64,000 bases of DNA from Gonapodya prolifera JEL478 (taxonomy: Eukaryota; Monoblepharomycota; Monoblepharidomycetes; Monoblepharidales; Gonapodyaceae), in contig KQ965759.1 of the NCBI GenBank assembly GCA_001574975.1, forward strand, positions 335,924 through 399,923, given 5' to 3'. A model generated the notes under the pieces. The model searched no databases and was not told where the DNA came from. It saw only the letters and a program-made list of their open reading frames with translations. Within the stretch, counting starts at the first letter, position 1. Each line of letters starts with the position of its first letter. Positions 23,763-34,898 of the stretch are shown one piece after another. A program made the position numbers and the translations under genes.

Positions 23763-25174
23763 ATGTCAAGCACGCCTGGAAATGAGCCCTCGGGTGGTGG
23801 TGAAGAGTCTCCGCTGTCTGTTTGACGTTTCAACACAGGCACCGACAGTTTTTTCCAAGACATCGGCCCTTCGGCTGTTGCCCTCAAATCACCAGCTCCG
23901 GTTAGCCCACGAGGGCGTCCGAAGAAGGTCGCTGGACCTTCTCCAATCAATGAAAACGTCTTTGTCCCATCGACACCGGTAACACCACTGCCCTCGAGGC
24001 CGGTACGTCGCCCGTTGGGTCCCCGCGAGACACCATTTCGTGCAAACAGACAATTTGCACGTTAGGAATTGAATGTATGCGTTCACATGACCTGGAGGAC
24101 GACTGGTTTGTTAATCGTCCGGCCAATGTTCTCAAACGCCGACATAATGAACCGGCGGACCCTCACGAAGCAAAGATTGAAGCACTCGCCATCGTCAAAG
24201 AAAATCTAGAGGGATTTGTTCATCATGTTCTCAACGAAAGATCCAGAGTAGACGGTGTCCGCTTGCAACAGATCCTGATTGACGAGGCGCCGTATCATAC
24301 GGCTGTAATATTGAGCCCGTGCTTTCAATTCACATCGCATATGAAGATAATAGGAAGGCGCTCGGACCTTTCAACTTTTTGCGCGCAAACCTGGGCAATT
24401 TGGGTTTGGACGACGTGCCGAAGATCCCACTATTCAAATTCTATCTGACACTATTGCCAAGGAGTAGACGTCGTTTTGGGTGAAGAATAATGGGCCGTTG
24501 AACGTTGGGAAAATGTAACCGGAAGTTGTCGATGACATCAGAGTATCAAAGTACATTGAGGATATTCAGCAGCATGCACCGGTGACGAGGTCCGTCGTGG
24601 ATATCTTGACACCCCGGTATACACGCAGGCAAACTGATTATCGTGATGACCATGTACAAGAGGACAGTAGTGTCAAGCGGTTCCAGAAGTTTGTGATTAA
24701 TATCCCACCCAATGAATTTTTTCAGCGAGCGGTGCAATTATTTGGCGACTATAATAGGTCTCTACCTTGCTCCGTTGGTTGGTGTCAACAAACAGGTACG
24801 TGATTGCTGCAAATTGCCAATATCTTTGTGTGTCACTAAGTCCCTGTTTTATGCACGTTACGATAGGTGTACACATTTTTAAATGCAATGTGTGTCACGC
24901 AGTGATACAGCGAGACCTGGAGAACTTTAGAAGAACTTCAAAAGGCAATTTGGCACGATTCAAAGCTCTTGTACAAAAACATGGACCACATTCCTTCCGC
25001 ATAATTGCGGATAACGTGAACTGGAAAAAGGCTGGGAAAGCTGTCAAAATGACAGCAGTGACAGCTGTCCGTCTTCAATATTTGAACCCGGGGGATGAAG
25101 ATGGTCCCCTTAATGAACGCAAGCCAAGAAAGAAGATAGAGCACATGACAAAGAATACCGCATCGGCCTTCTGA
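23763..25174 (+). pseudogene. Remnant gene with AT-hook, probably a dead mobile element
   Basis: From the ATG at 23763 the frame reads MSSTPGNEPSGGGEESPLSV, meets a TGA at 23823-23825, then continues to about 24066. It includes PRGRPKKV, a textbook AT-hook core that binds the minor groove of AT-rich DNA. Further protein-like blocks follow in other frames: KIEALAIVKENLEGFVHHVL at 24.1-24.4 kb, and FRIIADNVNWKKAGKAV near 25.0 kb. The last is weakly reminiscent of DUF6589 proteins found in fungal repeats. Frame changes without clear introns suggest decay. Function is unknown. Confidence 0.35.
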
Positions 25175-26348
25175 TGCGATCTATAGCAACGCATTATCCT
25201 TAAAAGCGGGTACTCCATTACTACTTACCTGATGAAGTGTGCCCATATGGACCACCACCGCAACAAAGAAATATTTCCACTTCATTTACGTGCTGTTAAG
25301 CATTCCACTTGTAGAAGCCTCATTCTCGTAAATTTTATTTTGGCTTGTTACATTGACTCATACATAAGATCTTACTTGAACTCTTGTTACGTCTGCAGGT
25401 GACTGATTCCATTAATTCTGAAATAGGTTTTGAAGTCAACTTCAAAGGATCAGCCTTCGGCGAGAACATGATGACATTACTTCTCATTCAGAGAAGCACA
25501 TGCAAGCCGCAAAAGTAAAAATTCATTTACCACTATCGGCAAGACGCTTGTTTCTCTCCATGGGCCCTGCCTGTATGCTCGTCAATGAAACCTGGTAGTT
25601 GATGAGAAGCCCCACTGAAATCTGTCGAGCCGTCGACCAGCTAAAAGGGGCACCTAGACGCATCGGTCGCAAATAGAAGTAAGGCCTTGCAGTCTCACAA
25701 GAGGACTACTGCTATGTACCTATTTGCATCACGCACCTGACGTGTTGCAAGAAGAAGTACAGTGCTTCACGTGAAACCGAGACATTGTCTTGGCGTTATC
25801 AGTCTGTGATCGACACACTGTGAAGAATCCACAGTCACAAGGCGCGCGTGTCGCAAAAGGATGTAGATACCCCGGGGGTTGAAATGACGACTTCACGTCC
25901 CTGTTTTCACTCAACGCCGCACATATTTCGCAAGGTGATTCGACACAAGGGCTGGGAGACATCAATCAAGCGCGTGAAGAGGGGGTCAGCTTCATTTTTA
26001 TCTCTAATCTGTCTAGACGATTGAACCCGGTGGCTCTTTATATCTCCAAAGAATGCTTTACTATTAAATTCAGAATAGCAACAAGCCTGCGCGAATTAAC
26101 TTCCAACCGGTGCGAATCAAATCATGCCGTTCATACTCAGCTTGGTCCTCGCACATGCTAAATCTGCGCTCGCTGGTGTAATTCAAACCACAGGCGTAAG
26201 GAGCGAGCTATCCCTCCACGCTAGCGAGAGCCCTAACCGCCAGAAGGCTATGACCGAACTTTGTGGATCTGATTCATGTAATACACACTGAAAATACTAC
26301 TCCAAACTTCCCGGCTGAGACCAGCCACCACTTCGCGCCCCTTTCCAA
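25175..26348. other. Intergenic; nothing recognised
   Basis: AT-richer sequence with only short frames, ending in the 3' flank of the RNase kappa-like gene. Confidence 0.4.
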
Positions 26349-28526
26349 TCACAAGCTCGACGCCTCGGCAGCCGTGGCCAGTTCCTCCTCCTGAGCGACG
26401 ATCTTGGAGCGGTACCAGTACTGGATGTGGGGTGTAAGAGCAAAAGATGTTGCGGTACGACGCATGCCGGTTGTTAATGAGATTGGCCGGGCAAAGGAAT
26501 CGCGTGGGAGTTGGGAAAAGGACAGGGAGAGGGAGAAGGACATAGGTTAAATTGAAGCAATGAACGCGAACGCATCCTCCACTCGTCTCCTCGACGAAGA
26601 AAACGTGCTCCAGTAACAAGTCGGAACCCGCCAACGGTTGCCACAATCACTTATTTGACACCCCTGATACTCAGAAAGAAAGCCCATTCGACAGACCCCG
26701 AAGCAGCTATGTCGTGAAAATCCACCATAAGCACTCATTGGACGCATCGACAAAAGTATTGTCCAGGAAGCAGTCACAAGACGGGGCCAGATTGCCAAAG
26801 AGAGTTTCGTAACCCAGTGCGAACGTTTCATAAAGAAAAACAGAGTATAAAACTCAGGGACGGTCGTCGACAAGAACTCAAGATTCTCGGCGGCAAACAC
26901 GTGTGCCTTTTGGAGCACCTCATGAGCAACACCGCTAGCATCTGTTGAGATTGAAAAATGGAGCGGGGATGCAGCACTTTATATCGGTCGCAAAAAGTGT
27001 GGTCCCAAAGCGTCAGAGGTACTCAGAGGGCTCACAGGCTCCACGTCACGATCTCGGTGCACAGACAGATCGTCTGATAGCGCTACTCGACAGTTCACGC
27101 CGTGCGCCACTCGCCAAGAGCACCACGTCCGTGTCGGAAAAAACAAAGCGAAATCCGGGCAATGCAGCAGAGGTACCACATCCCCAGCGATTTATGACAG
27201 AAGCGTGGGGAACCATCATGCACCAAGGAGATAAATGAAAAGCCTGCGCCCTTGGTTCAGAGGAGCAGTGAGTGCCGCGTCCCGTCCCGTCAAAAAAAGC
27301 ACTTGAAGAGTCTGGACCAAAAAAAGTTCCCGATTTTGTGTCCCATCCGGTTGATGCCTCGCGGCACAGATGAGCGAGGGCAAGGAGTCCCGAAGACGGA
27401 AAGCAGCATGCCTCGACCATTCACGTAGAATCGCACGTAATATCATGCGTCAGTGTGAGCGTCTACGTTTGGTCACAAAAGATGTTGGTTCTCCTCAACT
27501 GGACGACCATGGCCTGGGCATTCGACTCCTATGTTCGTGTCCGCTCTATCGGATGTATGGGGCAAGAGAGACCCCGCGAGGCCCACAGTAGATGCAAGAA
27601 AGAGATCTGCGTTGATGGTCGTCGTCGTGCTGGACAGCCATGTCCACAGCGCCCGAGTTCCGTCACAAAATGGTGTTCGCTTCCATTACCTAGACGTGCG
27701 CTCCAAAGCTCCGCCAACCCTTCGCGTCCCATTCACCACTTCGCCGTCCCTTTTCGATTCCCAAATCCTCTTGAGTGCCTAGGCGCACTCCAGCTGCCCT
27801 CGACCAGAACATCCCCCCCGCCCCTCCAGGATACCAACCCACCTGGCAAGAGCAGCAGAGTAAAAAGAACACGTAAATCCCAGCGCCGATGTAGCACGAC
27901 ATCCCGATGTTCTTATAATTGACGTCGGTGCCCGTGGTCAGGAGGAGCATCTCGGAGCCGGCGGACCAGAGGCCGCCCAGGATGAGCTGGTCGGTGCGAG
28001 GAGAAGGAGGAGAAGGAGGGGAAGAGAGGGGAAGCGAAACGGGGCGGTGAGTGAGGGGGCAGATGATGGAGAGTAAGAGCAAGTGGGCAGGAGTCGTGTA
28101 GGTCGAAGAGAAGTCTCAACAGCGAGCTTGGAGAGTTAAGTGTTGCTCCTTCGAACACCAACTCCAACTGTCCGCACCGGTCTATCACATGGAGCTTCCA
28201 GCCTCGCCAGTGACTATGCCGAGAACTCACCAGGAACCATATTCCGAAGAAGCTCGTGATGGTGCTGTCGTTCCGCAAAGTATGACACAAAGCTGGTCAG
28301 CTCACGTCGCCCCACATACGAGACGTTCACCCACCAGCACATGGAGCAGTTCGGGCCAATGAGCGACAGGCGGCGATTGTATGCTACAGAGGGGACGGTG
28401 GGTCGGGTTAGCGCTCGATTGGGAAGCGAGGAGGACAGCGCGACACGCCACGTCGAGGTCGGAACGGGAGAGGGAGGAGCGAAGAGATAATACTAAGTAT
28501 GGATGGGGGTGAGACTCACGAGGCAT
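26349..28526 (-). CDS. RNase kappa-like small membrane protein (V-ATPase associated)
   Basis: Five exons (28526-28520, 28383-28335, 28264-28231, 27986-27843, 26420-26349) join in phase to 101 residues, the usual length of the RNASEK family. It begins MPPYNRRLSLIGPNCSMC, matching the CGPK-type N-terminus. Then come two membrane helices: TITSFFGIWFLLILGG (about 20-40) and IGMSCYIGAGIYVFFLL (about 58-75). A short cytosolic tail (YWYRSKIVAQEEE) follows. The animal protein is a subunit of the vacuolar H+-ATPase proton channel ring and is needed for endosome acidification; its original ribonuclease label is doubtful. The first exon codes barely two residues. The last intron (26421-27842, 1,422 nt) is far longer than any other intron here. 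The exon 2 donor (GTGGGT) was chosen to keep phase. Confidence 0.8.
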
Positions 28527-29663
28527 GTTCGCGTGCGTGTCGGTGCGGGAGACAACTGTGAGGTGAGGCTTATGCACAAGAAATGTGGCAGGTGCAAGGG
28601 ATTTTCACTAGCTTGCTGAATGTCTCAGCTGACCCCACACTCAACATTCCACATTGTACTCTCTAATTTTCAACCCCCAAAGCCTTCAATATATGAAATG
28701 CTGGAAAAAGAAAGGGTGAACCCTATGTGCAGCAGCTCCCAACACTGAGTTAGCATTTGTGTGAACCGTTCATTACAGTAATGCAAGACAACGTCCAACA
28801 GATCAATATCAAAAGGTCTTGAAGCATAGCAAGTAGTTTGAAGGAAGGTTCAGCCTTGATGGCACACTGCGGCAGTGTGCTTTTTTGCAGCAAAGCATTG
28901 CAATCCACATCACAATGGAGATCTTGCACTACAAAAACAACCATGGACATTGTTGACAAGCAAGCATCCAGGCACTTCAAAATAAATTACAGAACCAACA
29001 AAAAAAATGCCTTTGAGCAAATGAAGCAATTAAAGTGGTGATATGTCATAACAGCAGAACACCATGGTATGCAGGTCACACAGTGGATTGTTCCCTGCAA
29101 CGTCACAAATGTCACGCAATGGTATCAATTGACACTTCAAAGTGATTGCGTGGAGAGAAACTGTAACAACATTGTTGCAGTTGCCAAACAAGTGGGGCTG
29201 CGAAAAGAAAATGCGCAACACAAGAAATTGTGACATGTGTCCAGTATAATGAAAAACGGCTTCCGCGGTTAAATTGTGCAAAGTTGGCAGTTGAAATAAT
29301 GACGCGTGGTCAACAATGCCCAGTGAGACCGTCAACTTAGTAGGTTAATATGTCTTCAGCGAGAACCAGGTTCAGTTCTCGCCATCACGAACGAAACGTT
29401 AACTCCAAAATAATATTGCGTGATAATCAAACCTCGCGTACCTGGTACCAACAAAAATCTGACTGATGCGCGGCAGAAGTAGAATACGCGACAGGGTTCT
29501 CTGTGAGGGATCTTACCAAACGACGCCACCATTTTCCATCTGCATCCGCCATCGACACGCACACCCCGCCCAGGCTTGACTGCACTCTGCTCACTGCATC
29601 CAGGCACCTGCAATCGCACTCCATCGTCACTCTCTTCTCTCCTCTCTCTTCTGACTCTCCGCC
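28527..29663. other. Divergent intergenic region with CpG-poor insert
   Basis: Separates the RNase kappa-like gene (-) from LUD gene A (+), so promoters of both should be here. About 28590-29340 is AT-rich and CpG-poor like the transposon islands, with only short unrecognised frames. Confidence 0.4.
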
Positions 29664-31582
29664 ATGTCCGAGCAGACTCCAATCAAAAACTTCTTCAGGC
29701 GTCTGTCACAGAAGTTCAACCTGTGCGTACTCTCTCTGCCATCACACTCCCGCTCGTCCCCACTGACCATTCCATTTCCCCGCCACTCTCCCCATTGTGT
29801 GTCTTCGCCGCAGTGACAAAAAATCCACTCCAGCTGCCTCGTCCCCTCTTGCCGCAGTGAAGGAGGACAAACCAGCGACCGCTGAACCCGCGGGTGAACC
29901 ATCATCAGCGGATGCTGCTGCTACCAAGGAGGTCGAGGTCGCCGCCGCCCCTGTCGCGGAGGCCCCCGCCACGCCTGCTGCTGAACCAGCCAAGGAGGCA
30001 GAGACACCTGCTGTCACCGAACCCGGGAAAGCTGTCGAGGCTCCCGCGGCAGAGACCGCTCCAGTGACTGAGGCGGCAAAAGAGGAAGTGAAGGAAGAAG
30101 TCAAGGAAGAGAAGAAGGAGGAGGCGAAGGAGGAAGCCGCCCCAGCTCCCGAAAAGAAGATCCCGGTCTCTGCCGCCGAGTTCCAGAAGGAGTACAAGGA
30201 CCACCCTCTCATCGCCGACGGTATGTTTTTACCTCGCCTTGCCATCACATGATGAAACCGTATTAACATTCACCCCTCTTACTCTCTTCACCTCTCTTCA
30301 CCTTGCCATCACATGATATACCGCGGTAACATCCACCTCTCTTCATCTCTCTTCACCTCTCGCCCCACTCACAATCCAGCCGACTTCGCCAAGTACAACG
30401 CACCCGCCTCTGGCGAACTCTACGCCGAGGCCGTCGAGGGGCTCACCAAGGCCGGATTCATCGTCCACCAGGTCGCCACCAAGGAGGAGGCACTCGAGGT
30501 GCTCAAGGGACTGGCACCTGAGGGGGCTAGTGTGTGTAAGTTCATGCTTTGGTTGTGGGCGGTCGGTGGAGGAAGGGGTATCGAGGAGGATCAAGTGGCT
30601 GACTACTTCGCCGTTCTCCATTCTCGACAGCTAACGGATCCAGCACTGGTCTTATCGAGGTCGGGTTCATTGACTTCCTCAAGGTACGTCGTCGTCTTTC
30701 TGACGAAGTCTGGATTGCGAGTGCGAAGCACACAGGACCGAGTGGTGTGCCGAGGGCGAAGCGCGAGTGATGGGCGGACGGAGGCGAATTATCGCGCACG
30801 GAGCGTATCAACTACCGGAGGCGAAAGGAATGCGGAGCGGGAGCGATGTATCCTTGTCTTTGGTGTTCAACGTCCACATCGACTCATATCCCATCTACCC
30901 CGTTCTCGCATAACTGCAGTCCACNGACAAGTACAAGAACTTCCACGCCCTTCTCCTCGCCGAGCAGGACCAGGCCAAGGCCGCAAAGCTCCGCCAGGAG
31001 GGTTACGTGAGTCTCTCTTCCCGAGCTTCTTCGTCGTGCTGCGTTCCCCACTCATACTCGTACTTCACCCTACCACCCCGGCCCTCAACTCTGCCCCCNC
31101 CCCCCGCCCCCCGCCTACCCAGTCCGCCGACTACTTCTTCGCCTCCCCCAACGCCATCTCCTCCTCCGGCTCCCTCATCACCGCCGACCTCACAGGCACC
31201 AAGACCGCGGGCCTCATCGCCTCCTCCAACGTCGTCTTCTTTGCCGGGTCCAACAAGATCGTCGCTGGGGGTATCGAGGAGGCGCATAAGAGGGTTGAGG
31301 ACTTTGCGGTAAAGGTGGAGAGCTTGAGAGCCCATTTGGTGTATGGCGTTGAGAGATCGGTTGCGAACAACATTGGTGGGTTCTTCTATTCGGGGTGTGA
31401 GGGTGCAAACCCTCTGTTGGGGAGATTTCTGCGGTGCAGTGTGTTGACACAAATCTCTTTCCATCCTCTCCAATTTCGTCGCGGACCACCTAACCCACCA
31501 ACCAGTCGTCCTCTCCGGTTCCAACCCATGGGGTCCCAAACGCATCCACGTCGTCCTTTCCACGGAGGCTTACGGATTCTAA
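29664..31582 (+). CDS. LUD-domain protein with long Ala/Glu/Lys-rich N-terminus, copy A
   Basis: Seven exons (29664-29722, 29814-30220, 30380-30535, 30631-30683, 30920-31006, 31123-31375, 31506-31582) give 363 residues in consistent phase. Residues 1-20 (MSEQTPIKNFFRRLSQKFNL) form a basic amphipathic start. About 20-155 are low-complexity Ala/Pro/Glu/Lys with repeated EEVKEE/KKEEAKEE blocks. The LUD domain follows: LTKAGFIVHQVAT, IEVGFIDFLK, YFFASPNAISSSG, ITADLTGTKTAG, FFAGSNKIV and NPWGPKRIHVVL. Six of its exon borders match gene B, showing a common origin. The extension could be a tether or targeting region, but no known signal is evident. Biochemical role is unassigned. Ambiguous bases lie at 30925 (coding, synonymous position) and 31099 (intron). 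Confidence 0.88.
30684..30919 (+). repeat. Intron carrying a GC-rich block shared with LUD gene B
   Basis: Read in the gene's direction, CGGAGGCGAATTATCGC... followed by ACGGAGCGTA and CCGGAGGCG recurs almost unchanged in the corresponding intron of gene B (21146-21365). Confidence 0.7.
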
Positions 31583-33094
31583 ACGTCCCCTACGCCGCGC
31601 TGGACGAGTGGAGGGTTCCAACAACATATGACAGGTTTGACATAGAAGGACGGGAGACGTACGGTACTTGTTTTTGTTATGTGAGGGAAGAAGGGAAACA
31701 CAACCAGTGTCCGGAGCTTGGCGGCGGAATGTGGAAGTGGGTTGCTACGGACGGTGTATACTGTATCTGTCACAGAAAAATTTCCTTTGTGAAACACTCG
31801 TGGAAATCAGATTCATACTGCGGAAAGAAATCAACTTGTGAAGACGGTCCGCGTGGGGTTGCAAGAATTAGCTTCGCGTGTGATTTTTTGCTCAGTCTCA
31901 ACATGAACTTTGAGCTCCATTCCACGCAATCTCAATCGCTCTTCGCGCTTGTCAATTCACCACGACATTCTCTCTGTCCGCCTTTCTGGACGCCCACCGT
32001 GCTGCCTGCGCGCAGAAGCAGTTCGATGCAGAGACCGTCAATCCTCCTCCTTGGACTTTGTTGGATCGAATCAAGCTGCGGCGAACTTGTAACGCATGTA
32101 AATCCTTCAGCGTTGAGCTATGCGTCCTCCCTTTGAAGCGCGTATCAGGAAACCCTCGGCATTACTCTTATTGTACTGCATTTATACAGTTCGGGATTGT
32201 CAGTTTGGGGTACCTTACATAATGCTTTTGCCGCCGCGTCCTACATTAAACGCTTTGAGTATGACACTCTGGCTTGTGCGTCGAGATACGAAAACTTATT
32301 GTTTATTGAACACGGTGTCGCAAGGTGACAAATATCACGGTCGTACAACACTCTCTTTCAGTTTCCCCCGAGCACTTCACGCCTTCTTGTACGAATAAAG
32401 CCCTGCACCGGCGTTAAGTAACAGTCCTTGCGCACTCCAAGCCACTGCATAGCTGTGTACCGCTTGTCTCCGCCAGGCCATTTCCTCGTTGACAGCTGGT
32501 GCCGCAGACTATAAAGCTGCCTGTACGTACATGACAATCAAGACACATGGTGAGGTAAACCGCGGGGCTCGAAAAAAGGAGGGGGGGAAATGGGGACGTA
32601 CCACCTATGACCCCATTATGGTGTGGTACGTGGACGGAGAAGGGAAAGACCTACCATGAGGAATGGCGAAAACCTGTCAAACCACGAGACCGACAAGAAG
32701 CAGTGCAATTAAGTGATTCGTTTTCATGGCTGAGCGCATGGAGAAACTTGGATGCGCGATGCGTGTGGCTTAAATGCCCAAGGGTTTCCCTGTTTTTACC
32801 CCTCCCTGGCGGTGGAAAAAGGTACAACCAAAAACCCAAATTATGTTACCTGTAAAAGGATGCCGGCACTACTATGTGGGCATGGGAGGCATCAATGGTG
32901 ATAATTATAGCCCGCCGCGGGGCTGACTCCAACCAATGGGAAGCGGTCAAAGTTTTGATAACTGCGGCGCCTGGCAGTATTGTGACACGTCAAGCGATTG
33001 TGGCATGAGCAAATCGCAAGGAAACGGCCTTGTCAAAAAGGGCCATCGAGTTTAGCCCAACCTTCATCTGAGCTTAATCTCGATAGTCCGTCAA
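31583..33094. other. Intergenic; nothing recognised
   Basis: 3' flank of LUD gene A followed by short frames without motifs. Confidence 0.4.
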
Positions 33095-33345
33095 ACGTCT
33101 ATGCTGTTGCTTTTCCGCCACCTGAAAACAGCAAGTTTATTCATGTTTTTATTCCAATTTTTATTTAAAATTTATTCGAAATTTATTCCAGGTATCAAAT
33201 TTCGAATAAAAAGGGGTTCAAAGTTCCAATAAATTGTGCCTCCGTTGCTGGAATAAAAGTTTCGTGGTATTTTGTTGCCTCGCCTTTGCCTCCTGATCAG
33301 TGATCAACACTGCTTGGCTTTGCAGCACGGAGTTCACAGCTCTGA
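33095..33345 (+). repeat. Dispersed repeat, copy 1, with a perfect 14-bp palindrome
   Basis: Strongly similar to 48611-48820, apart from an extra AT-rich stretch of roughly 30 bases. It contains TTTATTCGAAATTT (33171-33184) and its exact inverse AAATTTCGAATAAA (33197-33210) around a 12-nt loop. In the second copy the repeat leads directly into an integrase-like gene, so this is likely the detached end of the same transposon family. Confidence 0.75.
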
Positions 33346-33493
33346 GTCGCCCGCAACTTTGGAACACCACAAAATGCAAAATTTTGCTGGTCACCATGTT
33401 GCAGTGACACACGCCGGTGGTACAACCATGACAGGACACGTTGGTGATCAAGGGGCAAGTGAACTCATTCATGAAGGGGACTACTTGCAATGA

Positions 33494-34650
33494 TATGACT
33501 GAGTGAGTCTAAACTCGCTCACTCACTCACAACTTGCAAGTGCAAGTACAAGTTGACAATTGTGTGAGCAAGCCAAGTTTCAAGTTGCATATGTAGCTGA
33601 GTGAGCAAGGTGTGATTTATGTATTTTATGAGTGAGCAAGTAATGAGTTTATAATATATAACTCATGAGTTAACTTGCTCAACTCGCTTGGAACCCAAAA
33701 CTTCCCAAGTCAGGAATGAGAACATCTGTCACCAACGTTGATAGCAAATGGACCACTGTCAAACAATATGCTGCAGCCAAGCGGGAGTCATCTTGGGTAT
33801 TCTGGGATGGCCATTTTGAGAAACAGGAGAATGGATCATGGAAGAGGGCCATCTGCCTCCAAGCGGGACAGAATGGCTGCAAAGGAGTGATGTAAGTTCT
33901 TTTCTTGCTTTTTACTTTTTCACTAGCATTGTTGTAACGTTCTCACTAGGTACAATATGACAAATCAATTGTCAACTTTGACTCTCCTTTTGCACACCAT
34001 CCAATTTCACGCAGATTCCATCAAGGATTGTGACACTTGGACAAACAGGACCAAGTCAGATGACTCTTGCAGACATACTAACTGTAAAGCAGAAACGTGA
34101 AGCCATTCCTGCTACACAACCTAGGTGAGCTGCACGAGCCTGTAAACTGCAGGAACGTGTATGTGTGATCAAATATACATAACAAGTCATAATGTGCATG
34201 GAACTCACCTGCAGGAACGTGATGCCAAACTTAGGGCACGTCCTGCAGGTGTGCACATCTAAACCCGCGGCCACAGTAGTGGCACAGTAGCTAATACCCA
34301 ACACTCATACTACACTATATACTCCACGTTAGTGGATGTCAGTGTGACAATTCCAGTGAGTGACACTCAAGACTTGACCATGACTCAAAATTGTTCACAG
34401 GTATTCAACAAAGAGGCCTATCAGGCGGCTGTGCTCAATTGGATCATAGCCTCTGACCAGCCTCTCTCTGAACTGTCAAAATGGTGGATTTTGAAGATGC
34501 TGGCAGTAGCTTGCCCTGAAGCGCCCCAAATTTCTGCTGACATGACTTGCTGGGACATTCCTGACAAAATGGAGCCACTCAAAAGATAGGTGACCAGTCA
34601 AACTTTTCCAACCAGATGGGATTCATGAAATGTCTGCATACCAAGTAGTC
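33494..34650 (+). mobile_element. Internally deleted hAT element
   Basis: Subterminal repeats of the GAGTGAGCAAG/ACTTGCAAGT type begin near 33494. The segment 33660-33960 encodes the same N-terminal exon as the hAT copy on the other strand (MRTSVTNVDSKWTTVKQYAAAKRE). A second exon follows at about 34402-34540 (FNKEAYQAAVLNWIIASDQPLSE), and then the element ends near 34650. The catalytic core and dimerisation domain are missing. A MITE (34112-34348) is inserted between the two exons. Confidence 0.65.
34112..34348 (+). mobile_element. hAT-type MITE, copy 1
   Basis: A 237-bp sequence beginning CTACACAACCTAGGTGAG and ending GTGTGAC, inserted into the deleted hAT element. The flanks CATTCCTG (34104-34111) and AATTCCAG (34349-34356) form an imperfect 8-bp duplication, the size made by hAT transposases. 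The uninterrupted hAT copy reads straight through the same site. It contains a hairpin with arms 34206-34221 and 34237-34251. Confidence 0.7.
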
Positions 34651-34898
34651 CATGATATGAGTGAGTGAGTTACTCACTACTCCCCCACAAGTCAGGTGCC
34701 AAACTTGCAACTTGGCTTGCTCATCAACAGAGGCAACTTGCTACTTGCCCACTCCAGGGGAATGGCAGCTTGCAACTTGCAAGTTACCTTGCCCAGTGTT
34801 AAAATTAGTTTATGCATAGCCCAAACATTCAATTCACCCAATTGCAAAATATTTTGTACAATTTCAAACCAACAGATAATAAAAATTGCTTTTATTCA

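Noticed and set aside
30313-32136. A 607-codon plus-strand frame through LUD gene A
   Set aside because: It reads through introns and past the true stop; the seven-exon model preserves the LUD domain and all phases.
34206-34264. Hairpin followed by CTAA as a possible Helitron 3' end
   Set aside because: Similarity between the two copies continues past CTAA, and the 8-bp duplications further out fit a hAT-type MITE instead.
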